This document shows, piece after piece, positions 55,201-64,000 of a stretch of DNA of 64,000 nucleotides. A model generated the notes under the pieces. That model saw only the letters and a list, made by a program, of their open reading frames with translations, ran no database searches and had not been told where the DNA came from. Position 1 is the first letter of the stretch; each line of letters starts with the position of its first letter. Both the position numbers and the translations under genes were made by a program. The stretch covers positions 434,001-498,000 of the forward strand of contig CAXNJM010000001.1 of assembly GCA_964202895.1 (NCBI GenBank). The letters run 5' to 3'. The DNA comes from JAJTDS01 sp964202895. GTDB lineage: Bacteria > Pseudomonadota > Alphaproteobacteria > Rickettsiales > UBA1997.

Positions 55201-58200
55201 TGTTGCTACTATTATTATCGGCAGAAAGAATATCAACATTTCCAAGGCTAGAAGATATATTAATATCGCCTAAATTAGCAATAATATTGCTGGCAATAAT
55301 TTTTAGATCATTTTGCGAGATTAAATTAATATTGCCGTTTGATGAGCTAATATTTGAAGAAATTTGAGTTGATGAGTTGTTGCTTGATGCATTGCGATTC
55401 ATTTGAGTTAGGGTTAAGCCGTCATCTGACAATCCGAGATTAATCCCTATTTTTTGAACAGCTTGATATTTATAATTACTATCTTTGGCACTTAAAATAT
55501 TGATAACCGCTTCATTGTTGATAATTTCAGCTTTAGTTGCAACATCTAGGTAACTGCCCGCAAGAATATTAACATTATTTACAGCATTAAGATTAGAGGC
55601 AATAATATTGCTATCGGAGCCACTATTTATATTAATATTATTGCCTGCTCTCAAATTAGACGAGATATTATTAATTTGTTGCTCCATATCTTGGCTTTTT
55701 TTAAAGGCGGTAAGGCCTTTTTTGTGTTTTTCAATTAAGGAATAAGATTCATCTTCAACATTTGCAATATTTATATTATTTTTAGCGATCATATTGATGT
55801 CTCCATTAGCTAAAAGATTACCTCCAAAAATATTGATATTATTTTTACTAGAAGCAAGAGTCAAATTATTGGCAATAATAAATTCAGAAGAATTATTGAT
55901 AATTTTATCATCTACTGAATATCCGCCGTTCTTAGCATTGCCCCAAGTTTTTTCAACTCTATTCCTAAGCTCAAGAGTTGCTATATTTATATCGCCACCC
56001 GATTTTGCAGAAAAATTTCCACTAGATAGAATATCACCCCCTAAATCATTTTTATTAGTTTTAATTTGCCCAGCAAAATTTTCAAAATTTTTTTCAGCCT
56101 TAATGGCAATTTCTCCCGCTTCAATTATCGCAGTTTTAGTCAATTGACTAAAAATATCGGTTCCGCCATTATGAGCAACCGCAATCGAGCCAATGGTTGA
56201 TTCGTTTATTACATTTTCTTTAGCAATAAGAGTTGTTAAATTATCTGCCTTGATAGTAGATTTGTTGATAATATTTCCTGATGATTTCAAAGTTAAATTA
56301 CCACTTACTCCTGCCGGTTGTCCTGAATTAGAATTGGCAAGAATTTTTCCCCGATTAATTATATCGCCACCGGCATTGATATTAATATTACTTGCCAAAA
56401 ATATTGACTCTGCCGGGTTGCTTAAATTTAGATTGGTTTTTGAGCTATTATTTTTAGCCAAATAAATATGAGGCGCGATTACTTGTTGCAAACTTTCATC
56501 ATCCAATTTAATGGATTCATTTTCATACCAAACAATATCAGATTTAAGAGCCGAAACTTGCTTTGCAGTCAATTTAACTCCTAAAACAAGGTTTAAATCA
56601 CTTTGTTGACTATAGGCATTATCAATTAATTTATTGAAATTATCTTGCCATTTTAACAAGCTCCATTGCTGTTGTTTGTTGGTTTCTGCAATAATTTGCT
56701 GGTTAATAAGATTCCATTCATAAAAAGGGTCGCCAAGCCATTTTATGTTATTTTGATTAGGATTAAAGCCAAAGCGAGATATATAATAAGCACTACCAGT
56801 TAGCATTTTAGGATCGCTAAAATCATGAACAGTTTCAATCAAATAATTTTTACTTGGCGGTGCTTTTTTAAAGAGGCCGTTATTATTGCTTGGGATTTTT
56901 ATTTGCCAATTATTTTTAGTCGATTTATCTGAATTTATAATATTTTGTAATGGATATAAACCAACAAGGCTGTTATTTATAGCTGGAGCATCAACAAAAA
57001 CATTGTCAATCGCGGAAATATTAAGAATATTGCCAGAAGAAATAATGGCGGGAGTATTTGATTTTAAAGCAACTTTATTTTGATACCAATTTTCATATCG
57101 AGCCGATTTACAACCACTCCATTTGCATTTTTTCCAATGGGTTTGGTAAATATAAGGCACCGCAACCTCAAAACTCGTTCTGCTATTGCTTAGATTGGTA
57201 GTATTGATATTGATAATGTTTCCAGCACTAATTAGCGATGAGTTGTTAAGAATATTATTCGCTTCAATTGTAATTATATTTCCCGCCTTTATTGAAGATT
57301 TTTTGCTGTCAAGAATTGAAGTAACCTTATCGTAACCATAAAGCACAGTATTTTTCCATGCTTGGCTAATTGCTCTTAATTTTTCTCTAAAAACCCCATT
57401 TTCAGGGCTCAAGCTTACATCGATGTTATCTTGAGCAATGTTTTCGATTGAATTCGCCTTAATATTCACATTGCCAAGAGAAGAACTAATGTTTGCACCA
57501 TTTAGATTTTCTAATTTAGTTGCATAATTTTTAATTATCGTAATGCCATTTTTTGCTTTGAGTTGCTGATAAACTCCATTCGCATATTCTTGTAGCGAGC
57601 CTAATTTTAACTGATTAGCTCTTTGCGAATCGGTTCCTGAATAATTCATGACATCATTCATCAATTTTTGAGTAAAATCACCATTTTTATTGAGATAGCC
57701 ACTTAGCAACATTTGATTAAAAATCTGCTCCGCCTTGCTTTTGCTATCAACATTTGCAACTTTAATTAGATCATAGTTGCTTAGCACTGCTTGCACTGGA
57801 GCAATTGAGTTAATAAAGCTTCCGACTTGTTCTTTAAGCCCAGAAAAACGATTATCCAATTGAAGATTAGTATAATTTCCAGCAAGTTTGTAAAAACCGC
57901 TTTTAATGTCGCCTTTTTGTGAAATATATCCACTAGCAATAAGATTATCCATTAAAATTTGATTTTCATTATAAAGAATATTTGAATCAAAATTTTTACC
58001 TAGAAAATCGCTATCCTTGAAGCTGTAGGAATTATCTTTTACGGCCAAGATGTTAAAAATGGCTGTTTTTGCCGATTCATATTCGCCATTTGAGGCAATC
58101 GAAGAAAAGGCTGTCGCAAAAGATTCTGCATCAATAAAATTAAATTTGGCAGTTTTATTGCCGTTTGCATCGAGATATCCAGCCCCAATTAATTCACCAA

Positions 58201-60940
58201 CTAAACGACTTGCTGAATTATCGAGAGATTTATTGATTCCAAGAAAAGAGCTGGCGATAATCTTTGCTTGAATAGTATCGCTAAAAATATCATTAATCGC
58301 ATTTTTATAATTTATCAACAAAGAATTTGAAGAGGAAATTCCATCGGTATAAAATTTCTCAAGAATATTTCCGCTAATGTCGATAAATCCTTCATTTTGT
58401 AGTTGCTCATAAAGTTTATTTGCATTATCGATATTGTTAGCGGGAAGATAATTAACTATATTAAAATCAGCAACAGAAACTGAGGAACCGACTTCCTTTT
58501 TAACAAAAATTGCTTCAAGGGTAGATTTATAGTTAATTAGATCGTTTTTTGCATTAATTATATGGCCATCATTAACAAATTTACTTGTAAAATAACCATT
58601 AATATCAACATAACCATCATCAAATAACTTACTGTAAAGGGTTGCATAATTGCTAATGCTATTTAACGGTTGATAAGAAAGATTATCGAACTTATTTAAG
58701 AATATTTTATTTATTGATTTTGTGGCATTAATTTGATTGTAAATTTTTAGCTTATGGTCATCGAATTTAGAGCTAAGATCAAGATTTTGATAATTTGCAA
58801 TTGCATTAAAAGAATCAGTAACATTGCCACTTGAATCGATATATCCTTTTTTTGTTAATTCATTAATTAGATCTCCGGACAAATTACCAGCCTCCATTCC
58901 AGCGATACTAAGAAAACTATTTTCAATTATCTTGCCGTTACGGACATCTTGCAAAAGTTGATAAATATCACTCTTAAGATAAGAAATATCTGCTCCATTT
59001 TCCAAATATAATCCGCTAGCTCCGGCGATTTTAGTATCGTTATAAAATTTTTGTAAAATTTTACCCTCTACATCAATATAACCATTGCTTTGAAGGGTGT
59101 TGTAAATATTTCCGACTTTTGAATCAAAATTTCTAATAATTTTATCAAGACTATTATTGCCGTTACCACTTTGAATAACTTTTGAAGAAGAATTAGTTAA
59201 AATGTTGTAAATAGAATCTTTGTAGGCATTAAAAGATAAATCAATATTCATTTCTGAAGAAGATTTTAATTCTTTAAAGCTATCGGTTATTTTATCACTT
59301 GAATCAATGTAGCCATTAACTAAAAGATTTTCCCAAATTTTAGCAGATTCATCGAACCCAAGATAAAATAAATCATATTTTGAAACATTGCCAAAGCTGG
59401 TAGCATAAATTTTGCCGTTAATATTTACATTACCATTAAGGGCAAAAATTTCTCCTGCATTATCGTTAGAAGCATCATTAGTAATTGCTCCGTCGACATT
59501 TAAATTTAAATCTTGATTTGCATAAAGCAAACCGCGATTAAGAAGATTTTTATCAAGATTTATGGTTAGATTTGATTTATTTTCATTAGTTCCGCTTCCA
59601 ATAGCCATAATATTCATACTATTATCAAGGCTTTGAGAGGTGAGATTAATTTTTCCTTCAGATAAGATGTCAATATTATTAACAATATTCAAGCTAGAAG
59701 CTATTTCTAAATCTCCCCTTGAGTAAAGTGAACCATAATTCTCACTATTACTTGCTTCAAAAATAATATCGCCCCCACTATTGTTAATTGTTGCATCGCC
59801 AATTGCATAAGATTTATAATTATGATTAATATTGCCAAAACCTCTGTTTGCAATAGTTAAATTACCGCCAGAATATAAAGAATTATTTAGCTCAATGCCA
59901 TTTGCACCAATAATATTAATATCGCCTTTAGCATAAGTGATTGATGGGTATAATATATTTGCATATTTTCCTTGAGCAATCTTGCCGTTAGAGCTAATTA
60001 AATTAATGTTGGTTTCTGCATTTAATTTTTCATAGTTGATGTCTCCGACTGTATTAAAATCTATATCGGCAATCTTGCTAACTAAATCTCCACGGGTTCT
60101 AACACCAATTCCTTCTTCAGTCGCAGTGAGGATAATTCGCCCCGCATACATTCCGCCTAGATAAGAAGAATCAAGAGCGAATTTTGGCCTAGCCTCCACT
60201 TCTAGATTTGGAGCAGAATAAATTGTTTTATTGGCATAATTATAAATATCGTTGCCCAGTTTAAAGTTAAGTTCATTTTTAGCATGAATATCGCCAATTA
60301 TTTGAGTCGAACGAGCAATAATATCGACATAATCAACCGCACTAGCATCAAGGCCAAGATTACTGTAGTTTGGAACATCAATTCCCGCAATGACAATGCT
60401 AGAATTTTCTTTATTACTTAAAGTAAAATTATCAATTTCGCCATTTTTGTTGCTATTGACAGAACCCGCAACAAGAGAAAGATTAGAGGTGTTAATATAA
60501 GATGCTCCGGCTATATAAATGCCATTACCATTAGCGATTACTAGATTTGCTTTACTTCCCGCGATTTCAGTTGGACCAAATATTTTAGTGGGATTGTTGC
60601 CCGTTACTTGATTAACAATTGTTGTGGCTTCGCTTGAACCAACTCTGTTAAAATTTGGGTTGCCGTAAATATAGCCCGCAAGATTAGTGTCAACAGCAAG
60701 CCCTTTGTAGTTATTTAATATCTGACCTTGATTATTAACATTATATTCAAGCCAATTATTTAAACTTACTCCAGCAGGTGAAGGTGTGGCAATATTAACA
60801 ATAGCCACTTTATTATTTAATGTGATGTCAACATTTGTTAGGGTGCTACCATCAGGAACAAGCTCTTCGGAACCAAGAGCATTGGCAGAAAATAATAGAA
60901 AAATTAAAAAATATGTGGTGTATTTCGATAAAAAATTCAT
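52226..60940 (-). CDS. CdiA-like giant exoprotein of a two-partner secretion system with C-terminal serine-hydrolase domain
   Basis: The 2904-residue protein starts with a signal peptide (FLIFLLFSANALG). The TPS domain (~30-290) includes GNPNF and ANGNGI, which guide export through the partner transporter. A region with eight copies of a (K/N/S)GYID-x-x-G motif, ~76 residues apart (~540-1100), interrupts the filament. Residues ~1150-2450 are filamentous-haemagglutinin-type beta-helix, rich in Asn, Ser and Ile, with a 3x21-residue repeat at ~2353-2413. The C-terminal ~250 residues hold a putative alpha/beta-hydrolase triad: S2776 (GHSGG), D2844 (ADPVG) and H2879 (SPHSDY). The gene lies 233 bp downstream of cdiB and is followed by a lipoprotein gene, the CDI gene order. 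Confidence 0.85.
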   Translation of the reverse strand: MNFLSKYTTYFLIFLLFSANALGSEELVPDGSTLTNVDITLNNKVAIVNIATPSPAGVSLNNWLEYNVNNQGQILNNYKGLAVDTNLAGYIYGNPNFNRVGSSEATTIVNQVTGNNPTKIFGPTEIAGSKANLVIANGNGIYIAGASYINTSNLSLVAGSVNSNKNGEIDNFTLSNKENSSIVIAGIDVPNYSNLGLDASAVDYVDIIARSTQIIGDIHAKNELNFKLGNDIYNYANKTIYSAPNLEVEARPKFALDSSYLGGMYAGRIILTATEEGIGVRTRGDLVSKIADIDFNTVGDINYEKLNAETNINLISSNGKIAQGKYANILYPSITYAKGDINIIGANGIELNNSLYSGGNLTIANRGFGNINHNYKSYAIGDATINNSGGDIIFEASNSENYGSLYSRGDLEIASSLNIVNNIDILSEGKINLTSQSLDNSMNIMAIGSGTNENKSNLTINLDKNLLNRGLLYANQDLNLNVDGAITNDASNDNAGEIFALNGNVNINGKIYATSFGNVSKYDLFYLGFDESAKIWENLLVNGYIDSSDKITDSFKELKSSSEMNIDLSFNAYKDSIYNILTNSSSKVIQSGNGNNSLDKIIRNFDSKVGNIYNTLQSNGYIDVEGKILQKFYNDTKIAGASGLYLENGADISYLKSDIYQLLQDVRNGKIIENSFLSIAGMEAGNLSGDLINELTKKGYIDSSGNVTDSFNAIANYQNLDLSSKFDDHKLKIYNQINATKSINKIFLNKFDNLSYQPLNSISNYATLYSKLFDDGYVDINGYFTSKFVNDGHIINAKNDLINYKSTLEAIFVKKEVGSSVSVADFNIVNYLPANNIDNANKLYEQLQNEGFIDISGNILEKFYTDGISSSNSLLINYKNAINDIFSDTIQAKIIASSFLGINKSLDNSASRLVGELIGAGYLDANGNKTAKFNFIDAESFATAFSSIASNGEYESAKTAIFNILAVKDNSYSFKDSDFLGKNFDSNILYNENQILMDNLIASGYISQKGDIKSGFYKLAGNYTNLQLDNRFSGLKEQVGSFINSIAPVQAVLSNYDLIKVANVDSKSKAEQIFNQMLLSGYLNKNGDFTQKLMNDVMNYSGTDSQRANQLKLGSLQEYANGVYQQLKAKNGITIIKNYATKLENLNGANISSSLGNVNIKANSIENIAQDNIDVSLSPENGVFREKLRAISQAWKNTVLYGYDKVTSILDSKKSSIKAGNIITIEANNILNNSSLISAGNIININTTNLSNSRTSFEVAVPYIYQTHWKKCKWSGCKSARYENWYQNKVALKSNTPAIISSGNILNISAIDNVFVDAPAINNSLVGLYPLQNIINSDKSTKNNWQIKIPSNNNGLFKKAPPSKNYLIETVHDFSDPKMLTGSAYYISRFGFNPNQNNIKWLGDPFYEWNLINQQIIAETNKQQQWSLLKWQDNFNKLIDNAYSQQSDLNLVLGVKLTAKQVSALKSDIVWYENESIKLDDESLQQVIAPHIYLAKNNSSKTNLNLSNPAESIFLASNININAGGDIINRGKILANSNSGQPAGVSGNLTLKSSGNIINKSTIKADNLTTLIAKENVINESTIGSIAVAHNGGTDIFSQLTKTAIIEAGEIAIKAEKNFENFAGQIKTNKNDLGGDILSSGNFSAKSGGDINIATLELRNRVEKTWGNAKNGGYSVDDKIINNSSEFIIANNLTLASSKNNINIFGGNLLANGDINMIAKNNINIANVEDESYSLIEKHKKGLTAFKKSQDMEQQINNISSNLRAGNNININSGSDSNIIASNLNAVNNVNILAGSYLDVATKAEIINNEAVINILSAKDSNYKYQAVQKIGINLGLSDDGLTLTQMNRNASSNNSSTQISSNISSSNGNINLISQNDLKIIASNIIANLGDINISSSLGNVDILSADNNSSNKNSSLHAESNINFEINSYEIALTAGVDGNGSSTTTNAKTVVSSNIVGEKVNIASGASSSFADSQNKRDKGNINITASNLESTRNAVNLNAFNDINLLTSSNLFEQNNSSQDFSAHVKAGISYNFKDVWKSIEDLKDVDPKNAIKYIAINSVANYLGAGAVSPYLATYGPALLNIAEGDSFDESLAENSKYINDANTINNAGKGGAGSVGLTLELAYSQQKSGFKQSDVASNNIFSNGNINLTSAVSDLNIHSSNLSAENNINLNATKGKINILADTNNSESFARSFAINSSIPLIANGGGGSIAFSKSKSKSEDYINASLVAGNQFNLNSGNDTNIISSNILASKVNMLVAGDLNLESRQNSLTSKDTSFSLGGGFSSSGGGKSGSGNVSYSKSVSDRDWADNQASILGTDSVAINVGKNTNLVGSVIANITNANELGLGSTLLGGSESTRSATMGGSLNSSTLLGGSESTRSATMGGSLNSSTLLGGSESTRSATMGGPLSNGIDGGNLTLNTNTISYSNLYDSDFARSFGIGVGINARTGGSGGTEAKGSGSLTLNYSMHNYEQNTNAIIGNGIIKTGAPLNLDNNNNLILVNGGADYSGDLNRNIFESQVLTKSLTVDPIHIKETIEFGRNDSQNQMKANNKSMGNRTLSDDIKQSDSNESLIANIGSGLASNVGDTLINLAYQINPLRGFSDIANGISSDFGNLKTTLGIKTIALDVGQERQFVNIDKDENQIGKAFTLADYLADPSLASNKLFSNGIMNNLNDAARNAKMQLGSTDESGKITILYDPSAKGEGENLSDWQKFRGLLPDLGEVSVNYLGANVLGGLIQTKGQATDEQFITAITNNAKETGQIITLAGHSGGGLRNYLALANSNPNQYLNSSGESVLQVQFSGTPVNNQDLILASQLAGAYFVASQNKVPDNKSILADPVGLVLGGNGNIIDGIVGAGHILHLFKLFGLTSPHSDYGCAFLNCYSGELTNPIAKPNSQ
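53700..53890 (-). repeat. 63-bp GC-rich in-frame tandem repeat within the exoprotein gene
   Basis: Three units start at 53711, 53774 and 53837 in the plus orientation (exact 63-bp period). Each encodes the 21 residues LGGSESTRSATMGGSLNSST plus L. The DNA (CGTCGCGCTACGCGTCGAC core, then CCCCCCTAACAGGG) is far richer in G+C than the surrounding gene, suggesting an inserted palindromic element that later duplicated. Confidence 0.9.
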
Positions 60941-61172
60941 AAAATGGTGTTGAGTTTTTGAGATTTCTTAATTTCTCAAAAATAATATACATTTTTCATT
61001 CAATAAATATTTGTGCAACCAGTTAATTGCTGGCATTAAAAATATTTATTACAATTAGTAGTGATAAAAAATTAAAATTCTGTAAAATCTTTCCCTTAAA
61101 TTTTTCCGTAAGATTTTTATTTTCAAAAAAATAAAGTCAAGAGAAATTTATCTTTATTAAAATATTCCAAAA

Positions 61173-63074
61173 TTAACTCCAAGCGAAAAAATAAATTGTC
61201 TCATTATCTTTTGTAGTTTTTTCAATATTACTTAAAAATCGAGGAGAATTTAATCCCCTAGAATATACTAATTCCCAATTCACTAACTGACCACCAAAAC
61301 TTAAAACCGTGCCAACTCCACTCATATATCCTTTATCGTTAAGGCCTTTTATGATACGATTCCTAACATAGCCGTAATCATAAAATAATCCTAAATTCAT
61401 TTTAGATAAAGCAAAAGCAGTAGAAAAATTATCACCACCAAAATTGATAATTCTTGATTTTAATAAATTCTGTGGCAATAAATCGGCAAACTTAATAGTG
61501 ATATCATTTTTGACAGAATAGCCATTATCTCCAGCGATAATGCTTTCTTGAAACCCTCTAATACTATATCTTCCTCCTAAGCTAAATTTATCTAAGCCGT
61601 AAAGAGTGCTATCGCTTTTCAATGAATCAAAGGTGAGCTTGTGATTAATGGGGATTTTAGTATTGGGAAGATTAAATTTTATATTACTTTGAGCAAAAAG
61701 ACCGAAATTCTCAAATTGAGCCCTCGGCTTATCAGGAGCTAGCCCCACCTCATCTTTCATCGCCCCAAATGCCGTTAAGCCCTTGCTATATTTAGGTCGA
61801 AAATAGAAATTGCCATTTTTTATATAAAAAATATTATTAAGATAAAGGTTGATTTTTGATAGCCTCCTACTATTAACAGATAGGTATTTATCGGCAATAT
61901 AGCTATCAGTATCGTTGCTTTCGAAATCAGCCTTAAGAGATGTTTTATATTGTGAGCCTCTTGACAAAACCCTTTCTAAATAATAATTTTTAGCTTCGCT
62001 ATTTCCAGAAGATTGCAAGGGGGAGAAAAGCCCAGCAGTTGTTAATAAATATTGGGAATAAGAATAGCCTGCACCCGCATTCCAATAGCCAAACGGCAGA
62101 GAAAATGAGCCGTAAAACGACTTAGAAAAATGATTATTACTATTGTCGTTAGTGCCAATTATATCGTTAAAGCCCTTACCAGAACCAAAAAGCGGAATAG
62201 CATTACTTTCGGAATAATTAAGATAAAAATTATCATTAGCACCAAGAAAATTATCATAATTTAAAGATGCTTTATGCTTAATTTTACCAGTATGTTTTTG
62301 CCCAGAATTTTCCACCGCAAGAGAAATTATCGCTTGATGATTAATTTTATTTTCAATTTTTACATTGCTATAACCAGATTTTTCTGATGGATCAAGAGAT
62401 ATTTTGGCATTATGCGAGGAAAGGCGATTAATTTGATCAATTCCCTGCTCAATATCGCGAAGATTGATTGCTTGATTTTTTATCAAATCAGGAAAGGCAA
62501 AAAACTTTTGAGTCGATCTACGAAAATTAAAAAGATTATTTATTTTGTCATTATCTTCTAATTCTAAATTATCCAACCTACCCTCTTCAATAATAATTTT
62601 GATTTTTTCTTTAGAAATTTCTGATAAATCAAGATAAAGGCGGGAAATTATATACCCCCGCTTAATGTAATAATTTTGTATTTCACGATGAAGATTTAGC
62701 AAATCAAATTTAGAAAAACAATAGTCTAGCTTGCTGTTTTTGAAGGCTCTAATAAATTTATATTGCAACATAAAGCTTGATATTGCTTTATTGCCAACAA
62801 TTTCAACATTTTTTACAACCCTACAAGATGTGTTATTTTTTTGACCTTCTTTTAAATGCTCTTCTTTATAAGGCTCTCTATCCTTGAATTTATTAATTTC
62901 ATCAAAGTCTTTTTTGTGAAGGAAGTCGTTTTTTTCACTCTCGATAAATCTCTTAATTTTATTGTCTTGATTAATGATGTTGACAATTTCATCTTCCGCA
63001 ACAGCAAAAGAATCGCCGAAAAAATAAGCGATAATAACAAGAAAAATTAAATGAAATGTGGTGAATATCTTCAT
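61173..63074 (-). CDS. CdiB/FhaC-type two-partner secretion outer-membrane transporter
   Basis: The 633-residue protein has a signal peptide (~1-26), a coiled or charged linker, one or two POTRA domains (CRVVKNVEIVGNKAISSFML; ~80-240), and a 16-strand TpsB barrel. Typical ShlB/FhaC motifs include LSLGGRYSIRGFQES near 505-520 and the alternating aromatic end FAWS. It exports the adjacent exoprotein across the outer membrane. It is the first gene of the locus, with 211 bp of A+T-rich leader upstream. Confidence 0.88.
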   Translation of the reverse strand: MKIFTTFHLIFLVIIAYFFGDSFAVAEDEIVNIINQDNKIKRFIESEKNDFLHKKDFDEINKFKDREPYKEEHLKEGQKNNTSCRVVKNVEIVGNKAISSFMLQYKFIRAFKNSKLDYCFSKFDLLNLHREIQNYYIKRGYIISRLYLDLSEISKEKIKIIIEEGRLDNLELEDNDKINNLFNFRRSTQKFFAFPDLIKNQAINLRDIEQGIDQINRLSSHNAKISLDPSEKSGYSNVKIENKINHQAIISLAVENSGQKHTGKIKHKASLNYDNFLGANDNFYLNYSESNAIPLFGSGKGFNDIIGTNDNSNNHFSKSFYGSFSLPFGYWNAGAGYSYSQYLLTTAGLFSPLQSSGNSEAKNYYLERVLSRGSQYKTSLKADFESNDTDSYIADKYLSVNSRRLSKINLYLNNIFYIKNGNFYFRPKYSKGLTAFGAMKDEVGLAPDKPRAQFENFGLFAQSNIKFNLPNTKIPINHKLTFDSLKSDSTLYGLDKFSLGGRYSIRGFQESIIAGDNGYSVKNDITIKFADLLPQNLLKSRIINFGGDNFSTAFALSKMNLGLFYDYGYVRNRIIKGLNDKGYMSGVGTVLSFGGQLVNWELVYSRGLNSPRFLSNIEKTTKDNETIYFFAWS

Positions 63075-63285
63075 GCTTGTGGTGATTCTATATTTTAATA
63101 ATTTAACTAAGTATATTTTAGTATTAAAAAATTTTTTTTTAAATATTTTAATATTGTTTTTTAATAGTCAAGTATTATCTAAATAATTATAAAATTCACC
63201 AACTTAAATTCTACAGTAAGGACATCGTAAAAATGAAATTTATTAAGATTTATTAGGTTTTAAATAAACCTAATAGAGGCTTTAT

Positions 63286-64000
63286 TTACAGCAAAGAGGT
63301 TGTTTTTATCAACTGATTATAGCCGATAATAATTGGTAGTTTTTTAAGAAAATAATCGTTGGTTCGGCAATTAAAAAATTCACCCATAAAATCATCGCTT
63401 GTAAGCATTTTTTCAGGAATTGTTTTGGAAATTTTATCAATATTATCGCAATATAAAATTGGCTGACAACCAGCATTAACTGCGCACTCAATATCGGCGA
63501 TAGTATCGCCAATAAACCAGATTATATCTTTTTTTGGATCAAGATCGCAACCGAGAAGAGCCAATTCAGCAGGATGCTTACTAGGTTTATCTGCAATTGC
63601 ATCGCATGCACCAATTATTGCAAAAAATAAATGATCTAATTGCATATTTTTAACTTCCTTTCTTAAGCTATTGCCCATTTTATTGCTAACCACAAATTGA
63701 AGTATATTTTTACTGGCAAGCACTTCTATAAACTCTTTTGCATTCGGTAATAGCAACATTTTTTGCAAATGATTTGCCCGATAACACTCGGTATAAATTT
63801 CTCCTGCCTCCTCCCAATCTTTACCAAAAATTATAGGAAACGATTCTCGCATTGATTTATGAACCTCATCCCTAACCTTTTCAAGCCCCCAAGGCTCGCG
63901 ATTCATCTTTATCATTGTGTTGTCAATTGCCATTTGAATTAATGGCCAACTATCAACCAAAGTGTTATCCCAATCAAACATTACTCCTTTAGGGGTTTTT
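63286..64000 (-). CDS. HAD-family phosphatase, 5' end outside the window
   Basis: The frame is open to the right edge: residues KTPKGV precede MFDWDNTLVDSW, so the true start is beyond the window. HAD motifs are DWDNTLVD (nucleophile and acid), VVSNKMGNS (motif II), a lysine in AIADKPSKHPAEL, and GDTIADIECAVNAG (motif IV). It resembles phosphoglycolate-phosphatase-like or pyrophosphatase-like HADs of the subclass IA. Substrate unknown. Confidence 0.85.
   Translation of the reverse strand, partial: KTPKGVMFDWDNTLVDSWPLIQMAIDNTMIKMNREPWGLEKVRDEVHKSMRESFPIIFGKDWEEAGEIYTECYRANHLQKMLLLPNAKEFIEVLASKNILQFVVSNKMGNSLRKEVKNMQLDHLFFAIIGACDAIADKPSKHPAELALLGCDLDPKKDIIWFIGDTIADIECAVNAGCQPILYCDNIDKISKTIPEKMLTSDDFMGEFFNCRTNDYFLKKLPIIIGYNQLIKTTSLL

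Overview
The window is about 70% A+T and reads as a chromosomal piece of an alphaproteobacterium. Gene content and the density of small palindromic elements, some inserted in frame inside genes, recall Rickettsiales and related host-associated lineages, but no 16S rRNA is present, so this placement is an inference. Metabolic genes include a propionyl-CoA carboxylase alpha subunit, pyruvate dehydrogenase E2, pyruvate phosphate dikinase, argininosuccinate synthase, carbamoyl-phosphate synthase small subunit and tryptophan synthase beta. Several normal partners (carB, trpA, argH, glyQ) are not in this window.

Layout: 1-9.4 kb holds the end of pccA, a YejA-like peptide-binding protein, an initiator tRNA, an ABC-F ATPase with a consensus promoter, and a decaying restriction-modification locus (nuclease-methyltransferase fusion, hsdS, rhuM). 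9.7-19 kb is mostly minus strand: rlmE, a Trm112-like protein, pdhC, a CorA/ZntB-type transporter, a DUF3833 lipoprotein, argG, a cation-efflux protein, a glutamine-rich gene with an in-frame stop, and an MsbA-like exporter. 19-30.7 kb is plus strand: tatA, exoD, carA, glyS, ppdK, a secreted PTP-like phosphatase, trpB, a TPR protein, gmk and a DedA protein.

30.7-34 kb carries cqsA and cqsS, a complete autoinducer synthase and sensor pair of the Vibrio CqsA/CqsS and Legionella LqsA/LqsS type. Next come a broken eukaryote-like ubiquitin-specific-protease relic, a YgjP-type metalloprotein, a nuclease-like orphan, rpsL-rpsG and two tRNA-Ser genes. One of these tRNAs is preceded by a 93-bp tandem duplication that includes its own 5' end. 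41-44 kb is a small zinc locus: zur with a consensus Zur box, and a divergent 664-residue histidine-rich protein.

47.6-63 kb is the most notable region, a two-partner-secretion locus organised like a contact-dependent inhibition (CDI) system: cdiB-like transporter, a 2904-residue cdiA-like exoprotein, then an array of alternating lipoprotein and 'orphan C-terminus' genes. The exoprotein ends in a GHSGG serine-hydrolase domain. The orphan cassettes encode only the last part of that domain, from just before the nucleophile to the end, and each complete one is followed by its own lipoprotein. I read this as a lipase-like toxin whose specificity half can be replaced by recombination, with lipoproteins as immunity proteins. 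Together with the quorum-sensing pair, it suggests a bacterium that meets and competes with other bacterial cells for at least part of its life.
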